64,000 nt of DNA. Origin: Mycobacterium sp. NBC_00419 (lineage in GTDB: Bacteria > Actinomycetota > Actinomycetes > Mycobacteriales > Mycobacteriaceae). The stretch is from NCBI RefSeq assembly GCF_036023875.1, contig NZ_CP107931.1, positions 310,001 through 374,000 of the forward strand, in the 5' to 3' direction. Below are positions 7,526 to 16,637 of the stretch, one piece after another; the stretch's first letter is position 1, and each line of letters opens with the position of its first letter. The position numbers were made by a program, and so were the translations under genes. The notes beneath the pieces are model-generated. The model searched no databases. It was not told where the DNA came from and worked only from the letters and a program-made list of their open reading frames with translations.

Positions 7526-8827
7526 ATGCAAACATTGCGGCAGCGCCCCGGTCGGACCGAACTGCACTCCCATACCGGTGGCGAGAACATGCGGCGGGCC
7601 GCGACGGCAAGCTACGTCGGCTCGGCGATCGAGTACTACGACTTCTTCATCTACGGCACCGCTGCCGCACTGGTGTTCCCCGAGGTGTTCTTCCCGCACC
7701 TGGGCGCGACCATGGCGACGGTGGCCTCGCTGGGCAGCTTCGCCAGCGCGTTCCTGGCGCGCCCGGTCGGTGCGGCGTTCTTCGGCCACATGGGTGACCG
7801 GATCGGTCGCAAACGCACCCTGGTCATCACGTTGATGATCATGGGCTTGGCGACCATCGGCGTCGGACTGGTTCCGAGCACGGCCTCGATTGGGATCGCG
7901 GCGCCGTTGATCCTGATCGCCCTGCGGCTGATGCAGGGGTTTGCCGTCGGCGGCGAGTGGGCCGGTGCGGCACTGCTGTGCGCCGAGAGCGCCCCTGGCG
8001 AAAAGCGTTCGTATGCCTGCATGTTCACCCAGCTTGGCCTGGGATCCGCCCTGGTGCTGTCCAACGTGGTGTTCCTGCTGGCGCACACGCTGCTGGGAAC
8101 CACCAGCTCGGCCTTCCTCCAATGGGGTTGGCGCATACCGTTTCTGCTGAGCGCGGTGCTGCTCGGCGCGGCGCTCTACATCCGGCTGAAGGTCGAGGAG
8201 ACCCCGGCGTTCACCGAGTCCACACCCGCCCACACCGGTGTGCCGATCGTCGGCTTGTTGCGCCATCAGGCCCGCGAGCTGATCCTGGGAATCGGCGTGA
8301 TGAGCGGCTTGTTCATGTTCGCGTTCCAGGCGGGCACCTACTTCACGACCCTGGCCGAGCGCCAGGCCGGCATCTCCAAGACAGACATTCTCGGGGTCGG
8401 TGTGCTGGGCGGATTGTGCGTGGTCGCCGTCGTGGTCATCTCGGCGACGTTGAGCCGGACCTACGGGCCGCAGCGCGTGATCGCGGTCGGCTTCGCGCTG
8501 GCGCTGCCGTGGTCGTTCGTCGTGATCCCCATGATCGAGACCGGCGAGCCGGGGTTGTTCGGCGTGGCCATCGTGGTGACGTACGCGATCACCGGCATCG
8601 TGCTGGGTCCGCTGGCCTCGTTCATCCCTGGCATCTTCGCGTTCAACCATCGCTACACCGGCGCGGCCATGACGAGCAACCTTGCCGCAATCCTCGGTGG
8701 CGCAATACCGCCCGTCATCTCACCGGCGCTGATGGCAGCCCACGGCAGCGGTGCGATCGCGCTGATGATGGCTGGTTTCTCGGCAGTGAGCCTGGTCAGC
8801 ATCGGGTTGCTGCGCCACCACCGGTGA
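7526..8827 (+). CDS. MFS transporter of the metabolite:H+ symporter (MHS) type
   Basis: The protein is 433 aa. It shows the MHS start (SYVGSAIEYYDFFIYGTAAALVF, residues about 30-52) and the MFS loop 2-3 motif GHMGDRIGRKRTL (near 90-103), with 12 predicted helices. MHS carriers (ProP, ShiA, KgtP) move small carboxylates, betaines or shikimate with protons. ATG 7526 is used; an in-frame ATG at 7589 (MRRAATASYVG) would give a more usual N-terminus and is equally possible. The gene stands alone between the permease and an exported protein. Confidence 0.85.
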   Translation: MQTLRQRPGRTELHSHTGGENMRRAATASYVGSAIEYYDFFIYGTAAALVFPEVFFPHLGATMATVASLGSFASAFLARPVGAAFFGHMGDRIGRKRTLVITLMIMGLATIGVGLVPSTASIGIAAPLILIALRLMQGFAVGGEWAGAALLCAESAPGEKRSYACMFTQLGLGSALVLSNVVFLLAHTLLGTTSSAFLQWGWRIPFLLSAVLLGAALYIRLKVEETPAFTESTPAHTGVPIVGLLRHQARELILGIGVMSGLFMFAFQAGTYFTTLAERQAGISKTDILGVGVLGGLCVVAVVVISATLSRTYGPQRVIAVGFALALPWSFVVIPMIETGEPGLFGVAIVVTYAITGIVLGPLASFIPGIFAFNHRYTGAAMTSNLAAILGGAIPPVISPALMAAHGSGAIALMMAGFSAVSLVSIGLLRHHR

Positions 8828-8906
8828 TCTCGCCGGCCCGCCGCGATGACCTACGATGTGTCGGCGGCGGCCTCGAGTCGCCGGCATCCTGGGGAGGAGA
8901 ATCGAC

Positions 8907-9596
8907 ATGCGGATCCTGACTATCGGCGCGGTGCTCACGGCAGTCGCCATCGGGGGCGCTTCCGGCGTCGCCGCGGCCGCGCCGAAGAACTACTGCGCCG
9001 AGATCAACGGCGTCGACACCGGACAGGCCTGCCAGATCAACCTGTCCGATCCTGCCTACGACGTCAGCGTCAGCTTCCCGAGCAGCTATCCGGATGCCAA
9101 GTCGGTTGCCGACTATGTGAGCCAGACCCGCGACGCATTCCTCAACGTGGCGAAGTCGTCCACCCCACGCGAGCTGCCCTACGCGCTGGACATCACCTCG
9201 ACCACCTACGAGTCGTCGATACCGCCACGGGGCACGCAGGCAGTGGTGCTGCAGACCTACCAGAACACCGGCGGTGCGCACCCGCAGACGTCGTACAAGT
9301 CCTTCAACTGGGACCAGGCCTATCGCAAGCCGATCACCTGGGACAACCTGTGGCAGCCCACGGCCGATCCGCTGCCGGTGGTCTACCCGATCGTGCTCGC
9401 CGAATTGCAGAAGCAGACCGACCAGCAGGTGTTCATCCCGCCGAGCGCCGGCCTCGACCCGGCCAACTATCAGAACTTCGCGATCACCAACGATGGGGTG
9501 ATCTTCTTCTTCAGCCAGGGCTCGCTGCTGGCCGAAGCCGCGGGCCCGGTGCAGGTTCTGGTCCCCCGCTCAGCGATCGACTCCATGCTGGCCTGA
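8907..9596 (+). CDS. MPT64-like exported protein (DUF3298/RsiV-type C-terminus)
   Basis: The protein is 229 aa from the ATG at 8907, preceded by GGGGAGGAGA at ideal spacing; an upstream in-frame start at 8856 is rejected for that reason. A signal peptide covers residues 1-23 (AAAAP cleavage region). The mature chain resembles the secreted antigen MPT64/MPB64 of M. tuberculosis (228 aa) in length and layout: an N-terminal CAEINGVDTGQAC pair of cysteines, a central TYQNTGGAHPQT segment and a C-terminal DUF3298-like part ending LVPRSAID. MPT64 homologues bind membranes; function is not firmly known. Confidence 0.85.
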   Translation: MRILTIGAVLTAVAIGGASGVAAAAPKNYCAEINGVDTGQACQINLSDPAYDVSVSFPSSYPDAKSVADYVSQTRDAFLNVAKSSTPRELPYALDITSTTYESSIPPRGTQAVVLQTYQNTGGAHPQTSYKSFNWDQAYRKPITWDNLWQPTADPLPVVYPIVLAELQKQTDQQVFIPPSAGLDPANYQNFAITNDGVIFFFSQGSLLAEAAGPVQVLVPRSAIDSMLA

Positions 9597-9616
9597 ACCG
9601 GCATAGCCTCAGCGGC

Positions 9617-10939
9617 GTGGTCGCGCTGACTCGTCGGGAGTTCATCTACGGGGCAGGCGGGTTGGCGGCTGCGGCGGCCCTCGGCGCCTGCGGCACCGAA
9701 CGCCCGTCATCCGGAAAACACGTCATCGTGGTCGGCGCGGGGATGGCCGGACTCGCGGCAGCACGCGAACTCACCGACGCTGGTGTGCGGGTGACGGTGG
9801 TGGAGGCGCGCGAGCGCATCGGCGGACGGATGTGGACCGACACGTCCCTGGGGGTGCCGATCGACCTGGGCGCGGCGTGGATTCACGGTACCAAGGGCAA
9901 TCCCCTTGTCGCCCTTGCCAACCAGGCCGGCGCCGCCACTGCCGAAACGGACTGGGACGACGTGGTGGTGTTCGACGGCCGCCACCAGGTGGACGCGGCG
10001 GCGCTCGACACGGCGGCCGACGCCTGGGCCGCGGTGTTGAAGAAGGTGTACTCCCTTGGCGAGGACGCCGCGCCGGAGGCCTCAGTGGGCAGTGCCCTGG
10101 CCGGGGTGAGCGACGGTGATGATCCGCTGTTCGCCTGGCAGGTGGCCACCGACATCGCCGCCGAGTACGGCGCCGACCCGGAAGACCTGTCGCTGAGGTG
10201 GTTCGGCGCCGAGGGCGAGTTCACCGGACCCGACCTGATCCTGCCGCAGGGTTACCGGCAGCTGGCGAACCATCTCGCCGACGGCCTGAGCATCCAACTC
10301 GGCACCGAGGTCACCCGGATCGTCGATGACGGACAGGGCGTGCGATTGGACACCTCCCGCGGTGTGCTCACCGGTGACCGGGTGATCGTGACCGTCCCCC
10401 TCGGCGTCCTCAAGGCAGACACGATCACTTTCGACCCACCGCTGCCCGAGGCCAAGCGCGCGGCCGTCGCTCGACTCGGCTTCGGCGTGCTGGACAAGGT
10501 GGTGCTGAGCTTCGACGAACCGTTCTGGCCGAAGTCTCCGGATGTGATCGGGCTGGTCGGGCCAGGCCAGCCGCTGCCCGTCCTGGTCAACGGCCTGTCC
10601 TTCGGCGCGGGCGCCGTACTGGTGGGCTTGCGCGGCGGCGACGCGGCACGCAGTCGCGAAGCGCTGTCCGATCAGCAGAGCGTCGAGCAGGTGCGCACCG
10701 CATTGGACGCGCCCGCGCCGAAGGGGTCGCTGGTCACCCGGTGGGCTGCGGATCGCTACGCGCTGGGCTCCTACAGCTACCTGGCGGTCGGATCCAGCCC
10801 GGCCGACCAGGACGCCCTGGCCGAGCCGGCCTCTGACCGGGTGCTATTCGCCGGTGAGGCGACCTATGGCGAGCATTTCGCGACCGTGCACGGGGCGTAC
10901 CTGAGCGGCCGGCGCGAGGCCCAGCGAATTCTGGGTTGA
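9617..10939 (+). CDS. Tat-exported flavin amine oxidase, probable lipoprotein
   Basis: The protein is 440 aa from the GTG at 9617. The first residues carry a twin-arginine motif (TRREF, R6-R7), a hydrophobic stretch and a lipobox ALGAC with Cys25, so the folded, FAD-loaded enzyme should be exported by Tat and tethered by lipid. The FAD-binding GxGxxG motif (VVGAGMAGLAAARE) is at about 38-51, followed by the ERIGGRMWT motif, and a C-terminal FAD motif (LFAGEATYGEH) sits near 410, all standard for flavin monoamine/polyamine oxidases. It starts 20 nt after the MPT64-like gene. Substrate is unknown; export suggests an extracellular amine or a cell-wall substrate. Confidence 0.85.
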   Translation: MVALTRREFIYGAGGLAAAAALGACGTERPSSGKHVIVVGAGMAGLAAARELTDAGVRVTVVEARERIGGRMWTDTSLGVPIDLGAAWIHGTKGNPLVALANQAGAATAETDWDDVVVFDGRHQVDAAALDTAADAWAAVLKKVYSLGEDAAPEASVGSALAGVSDGDDPLFAWQVATDIAAEYGADPEDLSLRWFGAEGEFTGPDLILPQGYRQLANHLADGLSIQLGTEVTRIVDDGQGVRLDTSRGVLTGDRVIVTVPLGVLKADTITFDPPLPEAKRAAVARLGFGVLDKVVLSFDEPFWPKSPDVIGLVGPGQPLPVLVNGLSFGAGAVLVGLRGGDAARSREALSDQQSVEQVRTALDAPAPKGSLVTRWAADRYALGSYSYLAVGSSPADQDALAEPASDRVLFAGEATYGEHFATVHGAYLSGRREAQRILG

Positions 10940-10963
10940 CCTGACAGTCGCCCTCACGCCGCC

Positions 10964-13570
10964 TTATGCGCCGGAGAGATACCCGGTTGCCTTGTCGTAC
11001 CAGAAGTTGTGGTCGTTGATCCCGCCGCCCGGCGTCGGCGACCCTCGCGTCGAGACCCCGAGTCCGGCACCGAAGAGCACGGACATCGCTCCCGACTGCC
11101 TCGCCAAGGTCATGTGCTCGCCCCAGGTGATGGTGGAGCCCACCACGCTCACGCCGGCGTCGGTGGCCTGGTTGCCCGCGAAGTGAGCGAACCGGCCACC
11201 CGTCGCCGTGAAGGAGTCGCCGAAGAAGTAGCTCGTGGCGGAATCCTCGAAGTTGGCATTGGTGTTCGTCAGGTCCCGGCCAGACAGAGTCGTCGACCCG
11301 TTGACGTGCCCTTGCGGTATCTGCCAGAGCATCACCTTCGTGCCGCCCAGGCCGTCGGACAACGACTTGACCAAGAGCAGGTAGTTGTTCCACTGGTCGG
11401 CGTTGAAGAACCACTGCGCGAGGTTAGGGTCCGCCTTCGCGGCGTTCTGCAGCGTCGTGAAGACCGCCCTGACGTCGGCGGCGCCGGCCGGGAAGTTGCC
11501 GCCGTACTTGGCGTAGAAGGCCTGGAAGGCCGCCTTGGACAGGCCGAAGTACTTCAGGCTGTCGGCATCGGAGAGGGAAGCCACGTTGCCGTACGCCCCG
11601 ACGACGAACGAGCTGAGATTGCCGAATGCCGCGGTCTGCGTCGTCGGGCTGAAGATGTTCGGGTCGAATGCGTAGGCGCCGTCGACCCCGTACTTGTCGA
11701 TCGCGAGGAACGGGGTCCGCCCGGGCGCCCCGGACAGCGAGGTCACTCCCACCTTGGCGAGGAACGCGGCTAGTTTCGCCCCCTGTGCGGCGATGAAGTC
11801 GCGGCCCTCGGTCCACGTCGGTGCCGGCTTGGTCCACGTTCCCTGCCACGGGTAGGTGCTCTGGTCGGTCATATGCAGCAGCCCCAGTGACCAGTTCTGC
11901 TGATCGGCCACACTCCAGATGTTGGTCTTCCAGCCGATGCGCACGTTGGGCAGTCGGCTGCCGACGTAGTAGTTGATGGCCTGGACCATGCCCGCGAGGT
12001 TGTTCTGGAAGTCGGGGTCTACTCCGCGGGTGAGCAGTCCCTGGTCGTACATGGCCGAAACTTCGGCGGTGTTCTGGGTGCGGTCGCCGGCTACCGGTAC
12101 GAAGGTATGGGCCTGGAAGGTCGGCTGCGAGATCGCCATGTAACTCAGAAAGTCGGGTTCCATGACGACCTGAACCGGTACGCCGAGCTTGTTCATCGTG
12201 CCGAAATCGGTCGCCATCTTGGCGTAGTAGCGCTGCATGTAGTTGGTGAACAGGCTCGGATCCTGTTGTGTTGCAACGTTGTAGTCGTTGATCGCCTGGT
12301 AGGCCGCATCGGGACCTTCCACCACTCCGGTCGGCTGGCCTGCAGGCGTCAGCACGTTCTGGATGTTGTAGTAGACCACCACGGGCACCATGCCGTGCCG
12401 CAACGCCTGGGTGAGCAGACCGCTCAGGTTGCCGTCGGAGTAGCCGGCGCCACCCTGGTCGTAGATGTAGGCGTAGTCGATCGGTGCGACGCCGGTGCGG
12501 AAGTTGAAGCTCTCCAGGAACGTGTCGCCGCTACCGTCGACTGTCGTCACGGTGCCCACCGGGAGGTACCCCTCGACGGTGTCGGGTACGGCGTGCGTTG
12601 CCGGATCGGCGATGTAGAGGCCGACGTAGCGCTCCGCCGCCCCGTCCTGGGATCGAATGGCGAGCCCCAGGAATCCTGGCTTGGTCGCCGTCACCTGGAT
12701 CTGATTGCCGGATGGCGTGATCTGGACCAGATCGGGCTTGTTGGCCAGCACGGTGTAGTCGCTGGTCGGTCCGGGCAGGGTCAGGGTGAACGTCGTCCCG
12801 GCATCGACCTTGATCGCATCAGCGCGCTGCTGGCCGGGGTCGACGCGCACGGCCAATGTCGAACTGGCCGAGTCGAGTTCGGGGAACGTGATGAGTTGGA
12901 AGTTGGAAGAACCCGAACCCAGGGTCCAGCTGAAGAACGTCCGTCTCACCAATTGCAGTGCACCGGAGAGGAAGTCGGCAATCGGATTGGCCGGCAAGTG
13001 CGACAGCCACTCGGTTGCCGAGTCGAAGAAATGGGTTATCGCGGCCCTGAGGAACTGACCCGGCGCCGAACCGACCGTGCACGTCGCGCACGTCGGCGGG
13101 ATCCGCGGGGTCCTCGCGACGGTCGGCAGCGCAGTGTCGACGGTCGCGTTTGCCGTGCTGGTTTCGGCTATCGCCCGCGCAGGCGTTGCAGCACCGCGCA
13201 TGGAACCGGCCGCCGCCACGGCCGGCGCGACCGACTCGGCCTGGTTGGCGCTCTCGAGCGTGGCGCGCAGATCACGCCGGGAAACAACCCGGGAGGGCTT
13301 CCCGCTACCGGCTCCAGCGGTCTCGGCCCGGTCGACCACATCGGCTGCGACACGTCGTGCCGACGAACCGTGGGTCGTGCCGGGGCCGGCAGACGGCTGC
13401 CTGGTCGCCCCCCTCGCAGGTCCGGCTCCGGGGTGGTGGCCCGCTGTCGTCGCGGCGTCGTGGGCGGAGTCGTCGGCGGACGCGATGCCGGCGGGAGTGG
13501 GACCGACCAACAGCACTCCGACGACGAACGCACCCGCACACACCCGCACAGCTGTGCTCAAGGCAGACAT
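10964..13570 (-). CDS. Large secreted protein with a glycosidase-like C-terminal domain
   Basis: The protein is 868 aa. A signal peptide covers residues 1-32 (GIASA-DD). A low-complexity Ala/Thr/Pro linker runs to about 165, followed by the segment FLSGALQLVRRTFF that recurs in mycobacterial exported proteins, a beta-rich region (about 210-330) and a C-terminal domain of about 500 residues. That domain has alternating strand/helix character with VVVYYNI, VQVVMEPDFLSYM (E471-P-D473), RIGWKTNIW and MLWQIPQGHV. The EPD-containing strand and the YN strand are reminiscent of GH6 and other TIM-barrel glycosidases, but I cannot place the family. Convergent with the amine oxidase. Likely acts on polysaccharide outside the cell (inference). 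Confidence 0.65.
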   Translation of the reverse strand: MSALSTAVRVCAGAFVVGVLLVGPTPAGIASADDSAHDAATTAGHHPGAGPARGATRQPSAGPGTTHGSSARRVAADVVDRAETAGAGSGKPSRVVSRRDLRATLESANQAESVAPAVAAAGSMRGAATPARAIAETSTANATVDTALPTVARTPRIPPTCATCTVGSAPGQFLRAAITHFFDSATEWLSHLPANPIADFLSGALQLVRRTFFSWTLGSGSSNFQLITFPELDSASSTLAVRVDPGQQRADAIKVDAGTTFTLTLPGPTSDYTVLANKPDLVQITPSGNQIQVTATKPGFLGLAIRSQDGAAERYVGLYIADPATHAVPDTVEGYLPVGTVTTVDGSGDTFLESFNFRTGVAPIDYAYIYDQGGAGYSDGNLSGLLTQALRHGMVPVVVYYNIQNVLTPAGQPTGVVEGPDAAYQAINDYNVATQQDPSLFTNYMQRYYAKMATDFGTMNKLGVPVQVVMEPDFLSYMAISQPTFQAHTFVPVAGDRTQNTAEVSAMYDQGLLTRGVDPDFQNNLAGMVQAINYYVGSRLPNVRIGWKTNIWSVADQQNWSLGLLHMTDQSTYPWQGTWTKPAPTWTEGRDFIAAQGAKLAAFLAKVGVTSLSGAPGRTPFLAIDKYGVDGAYAFDPNIFSPTTQTAAFGNLSSFVVGAYGNVASLSDADSLKYFGLSKAAFQAFYAKYGGNFPAGAADVRAVFTTLQNAAKADPNLAQWFFNADQWNNYLLLVKSLSDGLGGTKVMLWQIPQGHVNGSTTLSGRDLTNTNANFEDSATSYFFGDSFTATGGRFAHFAGNQATDAGVSVVGSTITWGEHMTLARQSGAMSVLFGAGLGVSTRGSPTPGGGINDHNFWYDKATGYLSGA

Positions 13571-13690
13571 TGGGCACCCCCGACCCCCGACAGTGCCGCG
13601 CGCAGCGGCGTGGCCGCAAAGCTACTCCGCTGGTCCCATCCGGTGACCAAATTCGACAACTCAATCGAGCAATTTGCGATGCTGAACACC

Positions 13691-14851
13691 ATGGCTCGCC
13701 TCCCCCGCCGCATCGCCTCCGAATTGAATGCGACGCTGCGCAGCCCACAGGTTGCCGGTGCGGTCGCCGGGATCGAGGGCCGGCTCACTCAGCGCCGCCG
13801 CGACCAGAAGGTGCAGTCGGGTGCATTCCGCGGCGTGCACGTCATCGTCTATCGCGGTTTCGTCGCCGACGACGTGGCCCGGGTCCGGGTTCGGGTGATC
13901 GAAGCTCCGGAGTTACCGGGCGACAGCCGAATTCCGTACTGGGACATCGCCCAGGCCAATCTGCGCCGCCACGCCGCACTGGACATCGCCGGCGCCGAGG
14001 TCGAATTGCGAATCGGGCGCCACAGCGCCACCGCAGTCACCGACGACCACGGCTTCGCCACGTTCGCGCTTGCGGTTCCCGGTGTGCGGGTCGGGTGGCA
14101 CGAGGCTCTCGCGGTCACCACGGCGGTCGGGGACGAGGCCGTGTCCGGCACGGGCCCGGTCGTCAAGCCGTCGCTGAAGGCCCCGTTCCTGGTCATCTCC
14201 GATATCGACGACACCATCCTGCTCACCGGGCTGACCGAAGGGGTCAGCATGGTGGCGCGCACCCTGCTGCGCGACGCTGAGCAGCGCCGCGCCATTCCGG
14301 GCATGGCAGCGCTGTACCGGGGACTGAACCGCGGTGTCGTCACTCGCGCAGGCAACCGCAAACCCGAGCCGACGTTCTTCTATGTCTCCACCGGCAGCTG
14401 GTCGTTCTACCCGTTGCTGGAGCAGTTCGCCGAACTGCAGGGTTTCCCGCAGGGCCCGATGTTCCTCACCGATTGGGGCCCGACCGAGCGATATCTGCGG
14501 CGCAGCGGCGCCGAGCACAAACGCCAGGCCATCCGCCGGTTGTTCGAGGCCTACCCCGGCATGCGGTTCGTGCTGATCGGTGACAGCGGACAGCGCGACC
14601 CGCTGACCTACGAGGAGATGGCTCGCGACTTCCCCGGTCACGTCGCGCTGGTGTTGATCCGCCGGGTCGGCTCCGAACACGACGAACGTAACCGCGAGGT
14701 GGCTGTGCGTGCGGCGGCGCTTCGAGATGAGGGCATCCCGCTGTACCTGGTGGCCGACGCCTCGGAGGCCGCGGAACTCGCCCGCTCCCGTGGACTGTGC
14801 GACGAGGACACCGTGGCGGCGGTACGCGCTGAGCTCGACGACGCCCCGTGA
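13691..14851 (+). CDS. App1-family (DUF2183) phosphatidate phosphatase-like protein
   Basis: The protein is 386 aa from the ATG at 13691; an ATG at 13679 is an alternative. The HAD-type catalytic motif D171-I-D173-D174-T (ISDIDDTILLTGL) is followed by VSTGSWSFYPLL (motif II-like) and VLIGDSGQRDPLTYEEMARDFP (motif III/IV), the full DUF2183 set. The fungal prototype App1 dephosphorylates phosphatidic acid. The N-terminal 160 residues form a beta-rich domain seen in bacterial homologues. No signal peptide, so a cytoplasmic lipid-linked role is expected. It is divergent from the large secreted protein. Confidence 0.85.
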   Translation: MARLPRRIASELNATLRSPQVAGAVAGIEGRLTQRRRDQKVQSGAFRGVHVIVYRGFVADDVARVRVRVIEAPELPGDSRIPYWDIAQANLRRHAALDIAGAEVELRIGRHSATAVTDDHGFATFALAVPGVRVGWHEALAVTTAVGDEAVSGTGPVVKPSLKAPFLVISDIDDTILLTGLTEGVSMVARTLLRDAEQRRAIPGMAALYRGLNRGVVTRAGNRKPEPTFFYVSTGSWSFYPLLEQFAELQGFPQGPMFLTDWGPTERYLRRSGAEHKRQAIRRLFEAYPGMRFVLIGDSGQRDPLTYEEMARDFPGHVALVLIRRVGSEHDERNREVAVRAAALRDEGIPLYLVADASEAAELARSRGLCDEDTVAAVRAELDDAP

Positions 14852-14939
14852 CGCTTTGGTTGCGCCGGTGTCCGTATTTGCTGAGCTGATAGCCTCTGCA
14901 GGCGAGAACCAAAGGGCATCATTGCCCGGGGAAGGAAGC

Positions 14940-16184
14940 ATGGGCGCTTCGAGGTACGTCGGCCGAGTCGGCGGTCTGGCGGTCGGACTCGGTGTGGGCG
15001 CAGCGCTCCTGTTCGGCGCCGCCTCGGCGTGGGCCTCGCCGGACAGCGATTCCGGCCCGGCGTCGACCAGTTCAGCGCATTCGGCGCGGCAGGCCAAGAA
15101 GGCCAAGCCGGCGGCCGCGGCCCGCACACGGTCGACTCCAGTAGCGCGCCCCGCCACGCCCACCGTTGCCGGCCCGCGCAGAACCGCCGGCGCCCGCGCG
15201 ACCGTGTCGGTGTCGGCGACACAGGAGTCGGTGAATCTGCCCGCGATGCCCGTCGAAAGTGGCGCGTCGTTCACCGTGTCGAGGGACTTCATGGCGGGCT
15301 TCGCCGCCGACTACATTGCTGCGGGCGGCGACCCGGCAGACAGCCCGCGTTTCTTCTTCGGCGACCTCGCGGTGGCCAGTCTCGATGCACTCGCCGACCC
15401 CGCCGTCACCCCGGATCAGACCCGACTGCTGCTGGGCAATCTGGCCGCCTCGGGGTACTTCGGCGGAATCTGGTTGCGCGACAACCTGCGTGACACGGCG
15501 ACGGCGACCGTCGCCCCGGCAGTGGTGACGGCGGCGGCCCAACCGGTCTTCGACCTGTCGCCGTCGGCGATCGCGCTTCACCTGTTCGACGGGGTGGCCG
15601 CCGGACTCGTCGGCGCCGCACAGAGCAATCCGTGGATCGTCAACGCGGTGGCGCATGTGTCGGTGCCGGTGCTGCTGGCCCTCTACGGCTATAACAAGGG
15701 CTATCTGGACGTGGTGCTGGAGAATCCGCCGGCGGGCGTACCGTCGATGGCAGACACCTTGAGCTGCAACGGGTTTCTCGACTGCAACTCCAGCGCCGTC
15801 CCGCTGGAGTTGGCGACACGATACGACAGCGCACTGGCCAAACTCGACAGTCCCACCACTCTCGGCTGGGCGGAGATGGCGGTGTGGAGCAAGGTTCTCG
15901 AAAGTGCCACCGGGGCAGGGCGATTCGTCTGGCAGGCCATCGTCGCGGCCGGCGGACTGTCCCCCACGTCCTATGCGGCACTGGTGGACTTGAGCTCGGC
16001 CTACCTGATGGTGAGCAAGGCTGCGGTGCTGTCGAGCATGATCGCCGCCGCCGACGGTGATGCAGCGGTGGGCGCTAGTTCGCTGCGCCTGCAGGCTGGT
16101 CTGTGGACGTGGTCGGGCAGTTACTTCGCCGGGCTGGCCTCTAGTGCACCGACCGGAACGTTGCCGTCCATCGTGGTCTCGTAG
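14940..16184 (+). CDS. Secreted mycobacterial protein of unknown function
   Basis: The protein is 414 aa from the ATG at 14940, preceded by GGGGAAGGAAG. A signal peptide covers residues 1-33 (SAWAS). A Lys/Ala/Arg/Thr-rich linker (about 35-95) leads into a predicted all-helical domain rich in Ala and Leu. A short DTLSCNGFLDCNSS loop near residue 275 could hold a disulphide. It resembles other large exported proteins of environmental mycobacteria with a basic Ala-rich linker, but no known domain is visible. The next gene, a lipoprotein, starts 11 nt after its stop. Confidence 0.75.
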   Translation: MGASRYVGRVGGLAVGLGVGAALLFGAASAWASPDSDSGPASTSSAHSARQAKKAKPAAAARTRSTPVARPATPTVAGPRRTAGARATVSVSATQESVNLPAMPVESGASFTVSRDFMAGFAADYIAAGGDPADSPRFFFGDLAVASLDALADPAVTPDQTRLLLGNLAASGYFGGIWLRDNLRDTATATVAPAVVTAAAQPVFDLSPSAIALHLFDGVAAGLVGAAQSNPWIVNAVAHVSVPVLLALYGYNKGYLDVVLENPPAGVPSMADTLSCNGFLDCNSSAVPLELATRYDSALAKLDSPTTLGWAEMAVWSKVLESATGAGRFVWQAIVAAGGLSPTSYAALVDLSSAYLMVSKAAVLSSMIAAADGDAAVGASSLRLQAGLWTWSGSYFAGLASSAPTGTLPSIVVS

Positions 16185-16195
16185 GTTAGGGAACC

Positions 16196-16630
16196 ATGAC
16201 GCCTCGTATGTTCGCTGCCACGGTCGCGGTGCTTGCTGCCGCGGTGATGTCGGGCTGTAGCACCACCAACTCTCCGGCACCGGCCAGTCCGACGACCACC
16301 ACGAAAGCAACCGGTGGCGAAACCCGTTGCACTAAGGCACAACTCGCCGACGCCGCGGCATCGGCGGCGCGGGCACTCGGCAAGGACAACGTCTACACCA
16401 TCGACGACCTGCAGTGCGCCGACGGCTGGGCGGTTACCAGCGGATTGCTGGCCAGCGCGCAGCAGCCCGACCGGGGCGCCCCGACGTCGTTCGCGTTCCG
16501 GGCCGAAGGCCAGTCCTGGGTGGTGCAGGACAAGACCAAGGTGTGCGGGACCAACCCGACCACCACCACCGCGCCAGCCGACGCCACGATCCCGGCGTCG
16601 CTGTTCCTGTCCGGGTGCGCGGCGGGCTGA
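16196..16630 (+). CDS. Small lipoprotein
   Basis: The protein is 144 aa. A signal peptide ends in the lipobox VMSGC (Cys at about 20), followed by a Ser/Thr/Pro linker (STTNSPAPASPTTTT) and a domain with CTKAQLADAAASAA ... LQCADGWAVTSG ... KVCGT ... LFLSGCA, which has four further cysteines, probably two disulphides. Similar short mycobacterial lipoproteins are conserved but uncharacterised. It follows the secreted 414-aa protein closely on the same strand and ends 7 nt before the convergent desaturase gene. Confidence 0.8.
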   Translation: MTPRMFAATVAVLAAAVMSGCSTTNSPAPASPTTTTKATGGETRCTKAQLADAAASAARALGKDNVYTIDDLQCADGWAVTSGLLASAQQPDRGAPTSFAFRAEGQSWVVQDKTKVCGTNPTTTTAPADATIPASLFLSGCAAG

Positions 16631-16637
16631 AGCGGCT

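Noticed and set aside
8846..9616. Upstream extension of the amine oxidase frame to 697 residues.
   Set aside because: The region is fully explained by the MPT64-like gene in another frame, and the Tat signal begins exactly at the GTG at 9617.
12107..13690. Upstream extension of the App1-like frame to 914 residues.
   Set aside because: It runs antisense through the large secreted protein gene; conserved sequence begins only at the ATG near 13,691.
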